DNA of 19,427 nucleotides, from positions 1 to 19,427 of the forward strand of contig JBDRMN010000029.1 in assembly GCA_043812055.1 (NCBI GenBank), written 5' to 3'. This DNA comes from JBDRMN01 sp043812055 (GTDB lineage: Bacteria > Patescibacteriota > Gracilibacteria > JAHISY01). The notes under the pieces were generated by a model that was not told the origin of the DNA, did no database searches, and saw nothing but the letters and a program-made list of their open reading frames with translations. The position numbers and the translations under genes were made by a program. This document shows, one piece after another, positions 1-6,264 of the stretch; within the stretch, counting starts at the first letter, position 1; each line of letters opens with the position of its first letter.

Positions 1-384
1 AAAGTCCTCGGAGATCACGTCGAGCAACGGGGCAGCAATATTACGGCAGAACGACTGCGCTTCGACTTCTCACATGGCGAGAAACTGACCCCGAAACAAA
101 AAGATGAAGTTGAAAAGCTTGTCAATGAAGCAATTCAAAAAAATCTTCCAGTCGAGTGTGAAGAGATGAGTGTGGAAGAGGCGAAGGAGAAAGGCGCAGT
201 GGGGATTTTCGACGAGAAATATGGAGAGAAGGTGAAGGTGTATTCGATTGAGGGAGTTTCGAAGGAAATTTGTGGTGGTCCTCATGCTAAAAATACGGGC
301 AAGCTAGGGAAATTCAAAATTAAAAAAGAGGAAAGCAGCAGTAGTGGGGTGAGGAGGATTAAGGGAGTATTGGGGGAAGGTTAG
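1..384 (+). CDS. alaS: Alanyl-tRNA synthetase, C-terminal part (5' end outside window)
   Basis: The reading frame is open from base 1 and ends in TAG at 382-384, giving the last 127 residues. It matches the second additional (editing) domain of AlaRS, which hydrolyses misacylated Ser/Gly-tRNAAla. The four expected zinc ligands are visible: H6 in LGDHVEQRGS, H25 in RFDFSH, and C91 and H95 in CGGPH (usually CGGTH). The protein stops about 15 residues after the domain's usual ending GVRRI. The coiled coil and DHHA1/C-Ala domain of long AlaRS (about 870 residues in E. coli) are therefore missing. A free-standing AlaX editing protein is possible, but the start of the fragment reads like the middle of an AlaRS. 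Repeats follow directly. Confidence 0.88.
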   Translation, partial: KVLGDHVEQRGSNITAERLRFDFSHGEKLTPKQKDEVEKLVNEAIQKNLPVECEEMSVEEAKEKGAVGIFDEKYGEKVKVYSIEGVSKEICGGPHAKNTGKLGKFKIKKEESSSSGVRRIKGVLGEG

Positions 385-391
385 TAAAGTG

Positions 392-445
392 AATAAGGTT
401 GAGAAGGTTGAGAAGGTTGAGAAGGTTAATAAGGTTAATAAGGTT
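392..445. repeat. 9-bp tandem repeat, six copies (RANAAGGTT type)
   Basis: Six consecutive 9-mers read AATAAGGTT, GAGAAGGTT three times, then AATAAGGTT twice. They fill the gap behind alaS. A related run lies just upstream of fusA at 16692-16728. No protein is predicted here. Confidence 0.9.
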
Positions 446-515
446 TTGATAAAAGAATAGGATTGCGTGTTTTCTTTCTTTACGCGAGGAAATAGTTTCG
501 AGAGAGGTCACATTT

Positions 516-524
516 TGCTAAAAT
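516..524 (+). promoter_or_regulatory. Extended -10 promoter for the 545 gene
   Basis: TGCTAAAAT fits the extended -10 pattern TGnTAnnnT. No convincing -35 is seen. It ends 20 nt before the ATG at 545, so the predicted leader is about 14 nt and has no Shine-Dalgarno. Confidence 0.5.
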
Positions 525-544
525 CAGTGACCTTAATTTTTTAA

Positions 545-865
545 ATGAGTAGTAAGCCTAAAGAAATATTCGTTCCCACGAAAACAGGAATAGATTATTT
601 CAAAGAAATTTTCGAAGACACTCGAGATCAGCTGCAGAGTTTAATTGATTACTTGACAGAGCATCATCTATTTGAGTTCAGACTGCTCCAACGGGCTGCG
701 AGAGCTGAAATATTCAATAAAAGTGAAATGAATCACCCGAAAGCACTAATTTTTTTCTTGGATGTGGTGCATAATCGCCCTGACTCAGGGCAGAAGAGTG
801 ATTTCGCTCACAGGGTTTATGAGATTTTTGAGGACCTCTTTGTGCCGGTTGAGCCTGTTGGTTAA
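545..865 (+). CDS. Small hypothetical protein (106 aa)
   Basis: A 106-residue acidic, probably cytoplasmic protein that I do not recognise. It has no signal peptide, membrane segment or cysteine cluster. Helical stretches dominate, for example residues 15-45 (FKEIFEDTRDQLQSLIDYL) and the end (HRVYEIFEDLFVP). The ATG lies 20 nt after an extended -10 box. The stop codon TAA (863-865) overlaps the TAAAAT that probably serves as the -10 for adk, so the two genes are packed head to tail. It sits between alaS and adk, both translation or nucleotide housekeeping genes, but the context gives no clear job. Confidence 0.65.
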   Translation: MSSKPKEIFVPTKTGIDYFKEIFEDTRDQLQSLIDYLTEHHLFEFRLLQRAARAEIFNKSEMNHPKALIFFLDVVHNRPDSGQKSDFAHRVYEIFEDLFVPVEPVG

Positions 866-868
866 AAT
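863..868 (+). promoter_or_regulatory. Putative -10 box for adk
   Basis: TAAAAT overlaps the stop codon of the upstream gene and lies 22 nt before the adk ATG. There is no Shine-Dalgarno between. No clear -35 is seen. Confidence 0.4.
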
Positions 869-890
869 CTTCTCACTTTAACTTTTTATC

Positions 891-1532
891 ATGCCAGATA
901 TTATTCTCTTCGGGATGCAGGGCAGCGGGAAAGGTACGCAGGCCCGCAGGCTCGCGGAAAAATCCCAGCTCCAGGTTTTCGAAACAGGTGGGCAGCTGCG
1001 CAAACTTGCTGCGGAAGATTCGGATCTGGGTCGCAAGGTCAAGGAAATTACGACTGCGGGAAAACTCGTTCCCAATGAAGTCGTGATGGAGATTGTCGAG
1101 AACTTTTTGGAAGCATTACCCGAGGATCAGCACGCGATTTTCGATGGCATTCCCCGCAGTGAAAGCCAGCGTGTGAGCCTGGAAGAAGAATTCGTGAAGG
1201 TGAAGCGAAAGCCAACCGCGGTTTACATCAAAATTTCGCGCGAAGAAGCGTTGAGACGCTTACTCGGTCGCAAGACTTGTGCGGGCTGTGGGAAGATTTT
1301 TGGCACGAAGGACGACGTTGCGGACAAAACCGAGTGTCCGAAATGTGGGGGAGAGCTAAAGGTGCGGGCGGATGACACAGAGGAGGCGATCAGAACCCGA
1401 ATTGATGTTTACGAAAAGGAAACGGTTCCGGCAATTGAGAAATACCGGGAGGAAGGAAGACTGATCGAGATAGACGGAACAACCGGGGTGGAGAACGTGA
1501 CGGAGGAAATTATCTCGAAATTACAAAAGTAA
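891..1532 (+). CDS. adk: Adenylate kinase
   Basis: A 213-residue enzyme that catalyses ATP + AMP = 2 ADP in the cytoplasm. The P-loop is GMQGSGKGT (residues 8-16), where most family members have G-x-P-G-x-G-K-G-T. The AMP-binding region follows (TGGQLR at 32-37, FDGIPRSESQ at 84-93). The LID is of the zinc-finger type, with C130, C133, C149 and C152. The arginine segment after the LID is RADDTEEAIRTRIDVY. Length is normal for a long-LID bacterial Adk. It starts at ATG without a Shine-Dalgarno, 22 nt after a TAAAAT box, and ends at a strong hairpin. The Pro-to-Gln change in the P-loop and Ile in place of Phe in DGFPR are small deviations; all catalytic residues look intact. Confidence 0.96.
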   Translation: MPDIILFGMQGSGKGTQARRLAEKSQLQVFETGGQLRKLAAEDSDLGRKVKEITTAGKLVPNEVVMEIVENFLEALPEDQHAIFDGIPRSESQRVSLEEEFVKVKRKPTAVYIKISREEALRRLLGRKTCAGCGKIFGTKDDVADKTECPKCGGELKVRADDTEEAIRTRIDVYEKETVPAIEKYREEGRLIEIDGTTGVENVTEEIISKLQK

Positions 1533-1546
1533 TATTGGAAAGCAGA

Positions 1547-1581
1547 GTAGAGACGCAAGATCTTGGGTCTCTACATTTTTT
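1547..1581 (+). terminator. Hairpin terminator after adk (GTAGAGACG repeat type)
   Basis: The stem GTAGAGAC/GTCTCTAC (1547-1554 with 1567-1574) encloses the palindrome CAAGATCTTG and is followed by a T-run from 1576. It lies 14 bp behind the adk stop and faces the convergent acylphosphatase gene. A related hairpin stands at 6140-6167, so this is a dispersed palindromic repeat that also serves as a terminator. Confidence 0.75.
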
Positions 1582-1846
1582 ATAAAACTTTGAAATCTTC
1601 AAAGGACTCTTTTGTATCACTCCACTCTTCTTCAATTTTTTCCACCTGCGCCCCGGTCGGACCATGGGCACACCAATGCTTGAGTTTTTCTAAATTCTGC
1701 TTTTCTCCAGCCGCCACAACCTCGACTGAATTATCGGGAAGATTTTTGGCGTAGCCGGTGAGACCCAGTCCGCGGGCGACATCCATGGCGCCAGCACGGT
1801 ACCAGACGCCCTGAACTTGGCCGATGATTTTTAGCTTGAGTCGCAT
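1580..1846 (-). CDS. acyP: Acylphosphatase
   Basis: An 88-residue enzyme that hydrolyses acyl phosphates such as acetyl phosphate or 1,3-bisphosphoglycerate to the carboxylate and phosphate. The family signature GQVQGVWYR is at residues 9-17 with catalytic Arg17. The second signature GYAKNLPDNSVEV follows with catalytic Asn35. The end keeps the GP-x2-A-x-V motif. Length is typical (about 90). The gene is transcribed toward adk, and its stop lies within the T-run of the adk terminator. The start is ATG at 1846 with no Shine-Dalgarno; the upstream 100 bp are GGAATA-type repeats. Confidence 0.95.
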   Translation of the reverse strand: MRLKLKIIGQVQGVWYRAGAMDVARGLGLTGYAKNLPDNSVEVVAAGEKQNLEKLKHWCAHGPTGAQVEKIEEEWSDTKESFEDFKVL

Positions 1847-1854
1847 GTTTTTGG

Positions 1855-1947
1855 AGAATAATAGAATAGGGGAATAATGGAATAAGGGAATAAAGGATAA
1901 CGGCTATTAATTTCCATTATTCTACTATTCCATATTCCACTATTCCT
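1855..1947. repeat. Degenerate GGAATAATA repeats forming an imperfect inverted repeat
   Basis: The left side (about 1855-1890) repeats words such as GGAATAATGG and GGAATAAGG. The right side (about 1911-1947) carries their reverse complements (CCATTATTCTACTATTCC). Together they could form a long imperfect hairpin between the divergent acyP and glnA genes. Of the rest of the gap, 1948-2124 is AT-rich with no gene that I can support. Confidence 0.7.
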
Positions 1948-2124
1948 AAGCGTTTTTGAAAGGACGAGCCCTGAAGGTAAAAGTGACTTTTTTGTTAAAT
2001 TTTTACTAAATTCAGGATAATTACTTGACAAAATATCCAAAAAATCTTGAACAAAGCAATAAAATAGAAAATTTGTAAAGGAAATATGCTTGATTCTATC
2101 CTAATTTAAGCATAAATTGAACGT

Positions 2125-2145
2125 ACAGCAACGGAGCTGTTTTTC
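2125..2145 (+). promoter_or_regulatory. Small hairpin plus T-run in the glnA leader
   Basis: ACAGC (2125-2129) pairs with GCTGT (2136-2140) across the loop AACGGA and is followed by a run of T. It lies 19-39 bp before the glnA ATG. It resembles a short intrinsic terminator or attenuator but is only 5 bp long. A possible promoter, TTGTAA (2073) with TATCCT (2097), is weak. Confidence 0.3.
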
Positions 2146-2163
2146 ACCTTTACCCCCATCCTC

Positions 2164-3498
2164 ATGTCAATCAGTAAAACCCAAGTCCTTGCCGAAACAA
2201 AGAAGAACAAAATCGAATACGTAAATCTGCACTTCACCGATATCCACGGGATGGTGAAGTCGATCACGATTCCCGTCTCTGAGCTCGCGGGGGCGATTGA
2301 TAATAATGTCTGGTTCGACGGCAGCTCAATCGAAGGTTTTACCCGCATCTTCGAGTCGGATATGTACCTGAAGCTTGACCTCGAAACTTTCCGGGTGTTG
2401 CCGTGGGGGAGCACGCCGACGGCGCTCTTCATCTGTGATGTCTATCTGCCGGATGGCACACCGTTTATGGGTGATCCGCGCCAGATTCTGAAAAAACAAA
2501 TTGCCGAAGCAAGGAAAATGGGTTATCGGCTTAACACCGGTCCGGAATTGGAATTTTTCCTCTTCAAAAAATCTGAAGATGGCACGATCTCCTCGCTACC
2601 GAATGATCAAGCGGGCTACTTCGACTTCACGACTGATCTGGCGGCGCACATTCGCAAAAACATGAGCTCGGCGCTGATTGCTCTCGGGATCAATGTTGAA
2701 ACTCTGCACCACGAAGTCGCCCCCGGCCAGCACGAGATTTCCTTCCGCTATGCTGAAGCGCTGGAAACGGCGGATGCCGCAGTGATGTTCAAATTTGCGC
2801 TCAAAGCAATCGCCCAGCAGCACGACCTCCACGCAACTTTCATGCCCAAACCGATTCAAGGCCAAAACGGTAGTGGGATGCACACGCATATTTCGCTTTC
2901 GGATGTCAAAACCGGTAAGAACGTTTTCTATGATCCGAAGAATGAATACGGCCTGAGCGACCTTGCGAAACATTTTGTAGCCGGCTTGCTTGAGCACGCG
3001 AGGGCTTTCGCGGCAGTGACGAATCCGACAGTAAACAGTTACAAACGTCTCGTCCCGGGCTATGAAGCGCCGGTTTACATGGCCTGGGGGACTACGAACC
3101 GCAGCGCGCTGATTCGTCTGCCCCGCATCAATCCCCAGCTCGCTCACAAAGCCACGCGTGTCGAACTCCGCAATCCCGACCCGAGCTGCAATCCCTACCT
3201 TGCCTTTGCGGCGATCCTGGCCAGCGGGCTGGACGGGATCAAACGTAAACTCAAGGCGCCGAATCCAGTGAACGAAAACATCTTCGAATTCAATGAGGTT
3301 CAAGCCAAAAAATACAAGATCAAAACTTTGCCAGCCAATTTGCGTCAGGCGGTGAAAAACTTTCAAAAAGATGAATTACTCACGAAAGCCTTCGGTCCGC
3401 ATTTCGTCGAGAAATACGTGGAAGCGAAGAAAGCTGAACACGCGGAGTACCAGCTTTATGTTTCACCGTGGGAGCTGAGTCGTTATGTAGAGTATTAG
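2164..3498 (+). CDS. glnA: Glutamine synthetase, type I (alpha subtype by length)
   Basis: A 444-residue cytoplasmic enzyme that makes glutamine from glutamate, ammonia and ATP. Family members form dodecamers. The N-terminal beta-grasp part contains FDGSSIEGFTRIFESDMYL at about 51-69. The Arg at 61 corresponds to the feedback-inhibition Arg62 of the Bacillus enzyme. The catalytic part keeps TGPELEFFLF (about 125-134), HHEVAPGQHEI, HATFMPKP, NGSGMHTH, NPTVNSYKRLVPGYEAP, NRSALIRLP and RVELRNPDPSCNPYLA. Length and the absence of an insertion match GSI-alpha, which lacks the adenylylation site, so regulation would be by feedback rather than GlnE. The start has no Shine-Dalgarno; the leader holds a small hairpin. 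Two glutamine-using enzymes, GlmS and a PurQ-like protein, are encoded 3-6 kb away. Confidence 0.97.
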   Translation: MSISKTQVLAETKKNKIEYVNLHFTDIHGMVKSITIPVSELAGAIDNNVWFDGSSIEGFTRIFESDMYLKLDLETFRVLPWGSTPTALFICDVYLPDGTPFMGDPRQILKKQIAEARKMGYRLNTGPELEFFLFKKSEDGTISSLPNDQAGYFDFTTDLAAHIRKNMSSALIALGINVETLHHEVAPGQHEISFRYAEALETADAAVMFKFALKAIAQQHDLHATFMPKPIQGQNGSGMHTHISLSDVKTGKNVFYDPKNEYGLSDLAKHFVAGLLEHARAFAAVTNPTVNSYKRLVPGYEAPVYMAWGTTNRSALIRLPRINPQLAHKATRVELRNPDPSCNPYLAFAAILASGLDGIKRKLKAPNPVNENIFEFNEVQAKKYKIKTLPANLRQAVKNFQKDELLTKAFGPHFVEKYVEAKKAEHAEYQLYVSPWELSRYVEY

Positions 3499-3592
3499 GT
3501 TTCAGGAAACAGGTTCCGTCCGCTTTCGTCGAGGCTTCGACAGGCACAGGTTCTAGGTTTCAGGGAACAGGGAACAAGGGAACGGTTGCTAG
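3497..3592. repeat. Degenerate GGTTTCAGGGAACAGG repeats behind glnA
   Basis: TAGGTTTCAGGAAACAGG near 3497 and TAGGTTTCAGGGAACAGGGA near 3555 are direct copies. Between them is a fragment with GTCGAGGCTTCGAC, a 5-bp stem resembling the arms of the larger palindromic elements elsewhere in the window. An open frame across 3468-3764 is only a by-product of this region. Confidence 0.6.
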
Positions 3593-3642
3593 GTGGACCC
3601 GCTCCTTGGGATACCCTGTAAGTCTTATAGGCCTGTTTTTAC

Positions 3643-3671
3643 TTGTCTTTGGGGCTTTTTTGAGATACAAT
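3643..3671 (+). promoter_or_regulatory. Sigma70-type promoter for the 3695 gene
   Basis: TTGTCT (3643-3648) and TACAAT (3666-3671) are 17 bp apart. The expected start of transcription is near 3678, giving a leader of about 17 nt. Confidence 0.5.
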
Positions 3672-3694
3672 GACGAACCAATTTTAAATTTGTT

Positions 3695-4615
3695 TTGTCA
3701 AATCAAGATGTTCAACATCACGCAGAGGCAGCCGATCTGGAGACTATTTTTGAAGATAAAATAAATAATCTGGAAAAACCCAGTTTGGCGGTGCCGACTT
3801 TGCGGGCATACTTCCGCATGAGGTTTTATGATCTGATGGTGAGGTCGGAGGAAAAAGAGGAGGGAGTTTCATTTTCCGATTTGCGGGACTTCCTCGAGTT
3901 TCAGCACTGGGAACGCGAACAAAGCCTGAAAAGCGATCTACCAAAACTACTTCGAGAAATGATTAGCAGGCTTCTGGAGTCGGAAGATTCTTATGCAGAG
4001 ATTTTTTTGCTGGCAGAATTGTTAACACACAAACTAGCCCAGATTTGTTTGTCTGTCGAGCAGGCTGATCGCTTCACGACAAGCGCGATTTACGGAGCTA
4101 AAGGAGACTACGATATTTTGGAGAAGGATCTTTTTCAAATTAGCGACGGACCTTTGCGTGAAATTATGGACGCCCTGGGTGCCGAACAGCGAGATAACCC
4201 TGCTAGTCTGGCGACAGGATCCAAGAAAGGAAAAAATAGCACGGCCTTGAAAAAATTTCTTAAGAATAACCCAAAAGGGCTTCCTGGGCTTGCGGCAGGA
4301 ATAGCGTGGATGAAAGACCAGGCAAACTGTGCAAATTTAATTATCCGAGCAGCTCAGCAGATGCTTGATGATCCAGGTAAACAGAGGCGAATGCTCAAGG
4401 CTTCTCTCAGACCAGAGGCGCTGGACAATCGTAGTGCGGGTTGCACTGAATCTTGGACAGATGAGAGAAAGCAAGCTCAGTCTCCGATTTCCGCAAGAAT
4501 TGCCGCCGGCCGACATAGAGACGAAGAAGGAAAATTCCTTCCTAATAGAAATAGAATGGGAAGATTCTTTTTCGATGCAGTTCGGCGGTTATCCTCTTTA
4601 GTGACACCGCGTTAG
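3695..4615 (+). CDS. Hypothetical protein, possibly frameshifted near its 3' end
   Basis: The open frame encodes 306 residues from a TTG start at 3695 (an ATG is available at 3818). I do not recognise it. Residues 1-215 look like a genuine helical, charged cytoplasmic protein (LRAYFRMRFYDLMVR, FLLAELLTHKLAQICLSVEQ). The last 75 residues are Arg/Ser-rich and look like out-of-frame translation. In the +1 frame, about 4366-4601 reads as protein-like strand-rich sequence (TIVVRVALNLGQ, KLSLRFPQELPPADI, NSFLIEIEWED) and stops at TAG 4599-4601, just before the recR promoter. A single-base insertion or error around 4340-4430 would explain this. The gene has its own promoter and precedes recR; function unknown. 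Confidence 0.55.
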   Translation: MSNQDVQHHAEAADLETIFEDKINNLEKPSLAVPTLRAYFRMRFYDLMVRSEEKEEGVSFSDLRDFLEFQHWEREQSLKSDLPKLLREMISRLLESEDSYAEIFLLAELLTHKLAQICLSVEQADRFTTSAIYGAKGDYDILEKDLFQISDGPLREIMDALGAEQRDNPASLATGSKKGKNSTALKKFLKNNPKGLPGLAAGIAWMKDQANCANLIIRAAQQMLDDPGKQRRMLKASLRPEALDNRSAGCTESWTDERKQAQSPISARIAAGRHRDEEGKFLPNRNRMGRFFFDAVRRLSSLVTPR

Positions 4616-4618
4616 AAT
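4613..4618 (+). promoter_or_regulatory. -10 box of recR; predicted leaderless start
   Basis: TAGAAT ends 6 nt before the GTG that best fits the RecR N-terminus. Transcription would then begin at or next to the start codon. Confidence 0.45.
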
Positions 4619-4624
4619 ACAGGG

Positions 4625-5242
4625 GTGAATAAATTTCCTGCCAGTATTACGCGCCTGATTGACGCTTTCGCGTCTTTGCCGGGGATCGGGGAAAAAAGTG
4701 CGACGCGTTTGGCCTTCCACCTCGTGCGTAGTCCGGAGAGTGTGGCGAAGGAATTGGGTGAGGCAGCCCTGGGGCTGAAGGGAGAACTGAAGCTCTGTAA
4801 TAAGTGTCGGAATATCGCCAATTCGGTCATCTGTTCGGTCTGCGAGGATTCCAGACGGGACTCCAAGAAGATTTGCGTGGTCGAGGAAGCTCTCGATGTT
4901 TTGGCGTTTGAAAAAGCGGGAGTGTGGGAGGGGGTTTACCACGTGCTCCACGGCGTGCTGAATCCGCTCGACGGGATCGGCCCGGAGCAGCTGACGATTG
5001 ACGACTTAATTGCTCGGGCGGAAAAAGAAGAGCCTGAGGAAATAATCCTGGCGATGAATCCATCGGTCGAAGGGGAGGCAACAGCGATGTACATTACAAA
5101 ACAGATCCATTCCGCTGCGGCGGACAAGCGGTCGAAAATAAAAATCACCCGGATTGCGCGGGGATTGCCGACGGGGAGTGAGCTTAGCTATGCGGATGAT
5201 GTAACACTGGGGGCGGCACTAAAGGGCAGGAGAGAGTTTTAA
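4625..5242 (+). CDS. recR: Recombination mediator protein RecR
   Basis: A 205-residue protein that, with RecO (and RecF), loads RecA on SSB-coated gapped DNA. The order is typical: a helix-hairpin-helix in residues 1-35 (LPGIGEKSATRLAFHL), a zinc finger with C58, C61, C70 and C73, a TOPRIM domain starting at ICVVEEALDVLAFEK (about 83-97), then the EIILAMNPSVEGEAT and RIARGLPTGSELSYADDVTL motifs. Length is standard (about 200). The GTG start is set by homology and lies 6 nt after a TAGAAT box, so the message is probably leaderless. A second diverged copy of the last 17 codons lies 143 bp downstream (5385-5435), an odd trace of recombination at this locus. Confidence 0.96.
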   Translation: MNKFPASITRLIDAFASLPGIGEKSATRLAFHLVRSPESVAKELGEAALGLKGELKLCNKCRNIANSVICSVCEDSRRDSKKICVVEEALDVLAFEKAGVWEGVYHVLHGVLNPLDGIGPEQLTIDDLIARAEKEEPEEIILAMNPSVEGEATAMYITKQIHSAAADKRSKIKITRIARGLPTGSELSYADDVTLGAALKGRREF

Positions 5243-5245
5243 TGT

Positions 5246-5380
5246 CTGGATCCCCGCTTCCCAGCCTACGCCTCGCTTCGCGAAGCTTCGGCGGGCAGGT
5301 CGCGGGGAGTTTTTTCTGGATCTCCACCTACGCCCCTTGAGCTTCGGCGGACAAGCCGGATCGCGGTCCGGGATGACAAT
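5246..5380. repeat. Palindromic repeat cluster (CTGGATCCCCGC ... GGGATGACA type)
   Basis: The block begins with CTGGATCCCCGC and ends with CGGGATGACA, the two ends of a repeat type also seen at 14398-14556. Inside are the 12-bp palindrome GCTTCGCGAAGC (5274-5285), two related CTTCGGCGG segments, and GCGGGGAG followed by TTTTTT near 5302-5315, which could end recR transcription. It fills the space between the two recR tails. Confidence 0.7.
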
Positions 5381-5384
5381 TAGT

Positions 5385-5435
5385 GCCGATGATGTGACGC
5401 TGGGGGCGGCGCTGAAAGGCAGGAGGGAGTTTTAG
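5385..5435 (+). pseudogene. Second, diverged copy of the recR 3' end (17 codons)
   Basis: Reading from GCC at 5385 gives ADDVTLGAALKGRREF plus TAG, identical in protein to the last 16 residues of RecR. The DNA differs from 5192-5242 at 8 of 51 positions, and every difference is at a codon third position, including TAA against TAG. It has no start codon or upstream gene body, so it is a relic. The pattern suggests the tail of another functional recR allele. Confidence 0.85.
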
Positions 5436-5500
5436 GGTGGGATTATTAGGATTGTTGGGAGTTTTGGGAGTAGGAGTTCCCAATACTCTTAAAATGCGGT

Positions 5501-5524
5501 TATAATTTAAATATATATTTAAAT
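5501..5524 (+). promoter_or_regulatory. -10 box and 20-bp perfect palindrome upstream of the first AbrB-like gene
   Basis: TATAAT at 5501-5506 is a consensus -10. Overlapping it, 5505-5524 is a perfect 20-bp AT-only palindrome (ATTTAAATAT and its mirror). The ATG follows at 5533. AbrB/MazE proteins often repress their own promoters, so this is a candidate operator. AT-only palindromes can also arise by chance. Confidence 0.45.
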
Positions 5525-5532
5525 ATTAATTT

Positions 5533-5700
5533 ATGCGTAGGGAGTTAAGAGATAAAAATGTCCGCAAAATCTTAAAAGTCGGCAACAGCTATGCTGTCAC
5601 TATTCCGCTGGAAATAGTCCGAGAATTAAACTGGAAGAAAAAACAAAAAGTTGTTGTCAAAAAACGAGGTAAGGGAGTGGTGGTTGGGGATTGGGAGTGA
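5533..5700 (+). CDS. AbrB/MazE-type (SpoVT-AbrB) small DNA-binding protein, copy 1
   Basis: A 55-residue basic protein. It reads as one swapped-hairpin AbrB domain: KILKVGNSYAVTIPLEIVRE (residues 12-31) is the family core, and KKKQKVVVKKRGKGVVV (35-51) is the second strand pair. Such domains dimerise and bind DNA; many are antitoxins or autoregulators. The C-terminal tail that MazE-type antitoxins use to bind their toxin is absent, and no toxin gene is visible nearby. A near twin lies at 5948-6115 with 45 of 55 residues identical. The ATG follows a TATAAT box and a 20-bp palindrome. An autoregulated transcription factor is the likeliest role; target genes are unknown. Confidence 0.8.
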   Translation: MRRELRDKNVRKILKVGNSYAVTIPLEIVRELNWKKKQKVVVKKRGKGVVVGDWE

Positions 5701-5730
5701 AACGTGAGACGTGAAGCGTGAAACTTGAAA

Positions 5731-5752
5731 CCCCGAAGGGGCCCCGTTGGGG
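5731..5752. repeat. CCCCGAAGGGGCCCC palindrome with preceding CGTGAAAC words
   Basis: CCCCGAAGGGGCCCCGTTGGGG is a GC-rich palindrome of the family at 8615-8640. Just before it (5704-5729) are degenerate copies of the word CGTGA(A/G)AC. Confidence 0.7.
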
Positions 5753-5800
5753 CGCGGCGGGGAGATTTTATAAAAAGATAAATCCACTGCAAGAAATTTT

Positions 5801-5892
5801 GTCTTGAACTGTGATTTTTGTGATTCATCTGATGGACTATGATTTTGGAATCATGGCAATCAGCAAAATCAAACGAGAATCATAGTTCAAGA
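5801..5892. repeat. GTCTTGAACTGTGATTT palindromic repeat, copy 1
   Basis: The ends GTCTTGAACTGTGATT and AATCATAGTTCAAGA are near-complementary, and the inside has several TGATT/AATCA words, giving an imperfect cruciform of 92 bp. A second copy of 120 bp is at 17668-17787. A further hairpin, GGTTCA ... TTGAACC, follows at 5900-5929. Confidence 0.85.
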
Positions 5893-5947
5893 TTAGTTCG
5901 GTTCAGGTGGCCTCCGGCACACTTGAACCAGCAGTAGATATTAACTT

Positions 5948-6115
5948 ATGCGTAGAGAATTAAGAGATAAAAATACCCGTAAAATCTTAAAAATCGGTAA
6001 CAGTTATGCTGTCACCGTCCCTCTTGAGATAATTCAAGAGTTGGGCTGGAAGAAGAAACAGAAGGTTTTCGTCAGGAAACGGGGTAAAGGGGTGGTGATT
6101 GAGGATTGGGAGTAG
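5948..6115 (+). CDS. AbrB/MazE-type (SpoVT-AbrB) small DNA-binding protein, copy 2
   Basis: A 55-residue paralogue of the 5533 gene. It differs at 10 positions, mostly conservative: V10T, V16I, I24V, V29I, R30Q, N33G, V41F, K43R, V51I and G52E. The first nine residues, MRRELRDKN, are identical. Many codons differ only at the third base, so both copies appear to have been kept under selection. The similarity extends about 10 bp upstream (ATATTAA-TTATGCG). The 247 bp between the copies are filled by repeats. The start is ATG 7 nt after a possible TAGATA box. No toxin partner follows. The two proteins could form mixed dimers. Confidence 0.8.
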   Translation: MRRELRDKNTRKILKIGNSYAVTVPLEIIQELGWKKKQKVFVRKRGKGVVIEDWE

Positions 6116-6139
6116 CTCGAACCAGACGGGAAAACTTGT

Positions 6140-6167
6140 GTAGAAACGTTACATGCAACGTTTCTAC
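6140..6167 (+). terminator. Strong hairpin after AbrB copy 2 (GTAGAGACG repeat type)
   Basis: GTAGAAACGTT (6140-6150) pairs perfectly with AACGTTTCTAC (6157-6167) over a 6-nt loop. There is no T-run, so termination is uncertain. It shares its outer arms with the adk terminator hairpin. A second small stem, CGATTA/TAATCG, follows at about 6171-6191. Confidence 0.5.
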
Positions 6168-6264
6168 AAACGATTAATCAGAGACTAATCGATCGGGGCG
6201 TACGCGGAATGACAAAAAGCGGATGATTTACCCTTCAAGCTTCTTTGAAAAGGAGAAGAGAGTT

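Noticed and set aside
392..445. CRISPR-like array
   Set aside because: The units are 9 bp with no spacers; no cas genes are in the window.
2596..3366. 256-residue open frame on the minus strand inside glnA
   Set aside because: It is a shadow of a strongly conserved glnA reading frame and has no recognisable domain.
3468..3764. 98-residue open frame over the glnA-3695 gap
   Set aside because: It starts inside glnA and runs through the GGTTTCAGGGAACAGG repeats and a promoter; the composition is not protein-like.
5533..6115. Complete toxin-antitoxin module
   Set aside because: Only AbrB-like domains are present; the DNA behind each copy holds repeats and no PemK, PIN or RelE-like frame.
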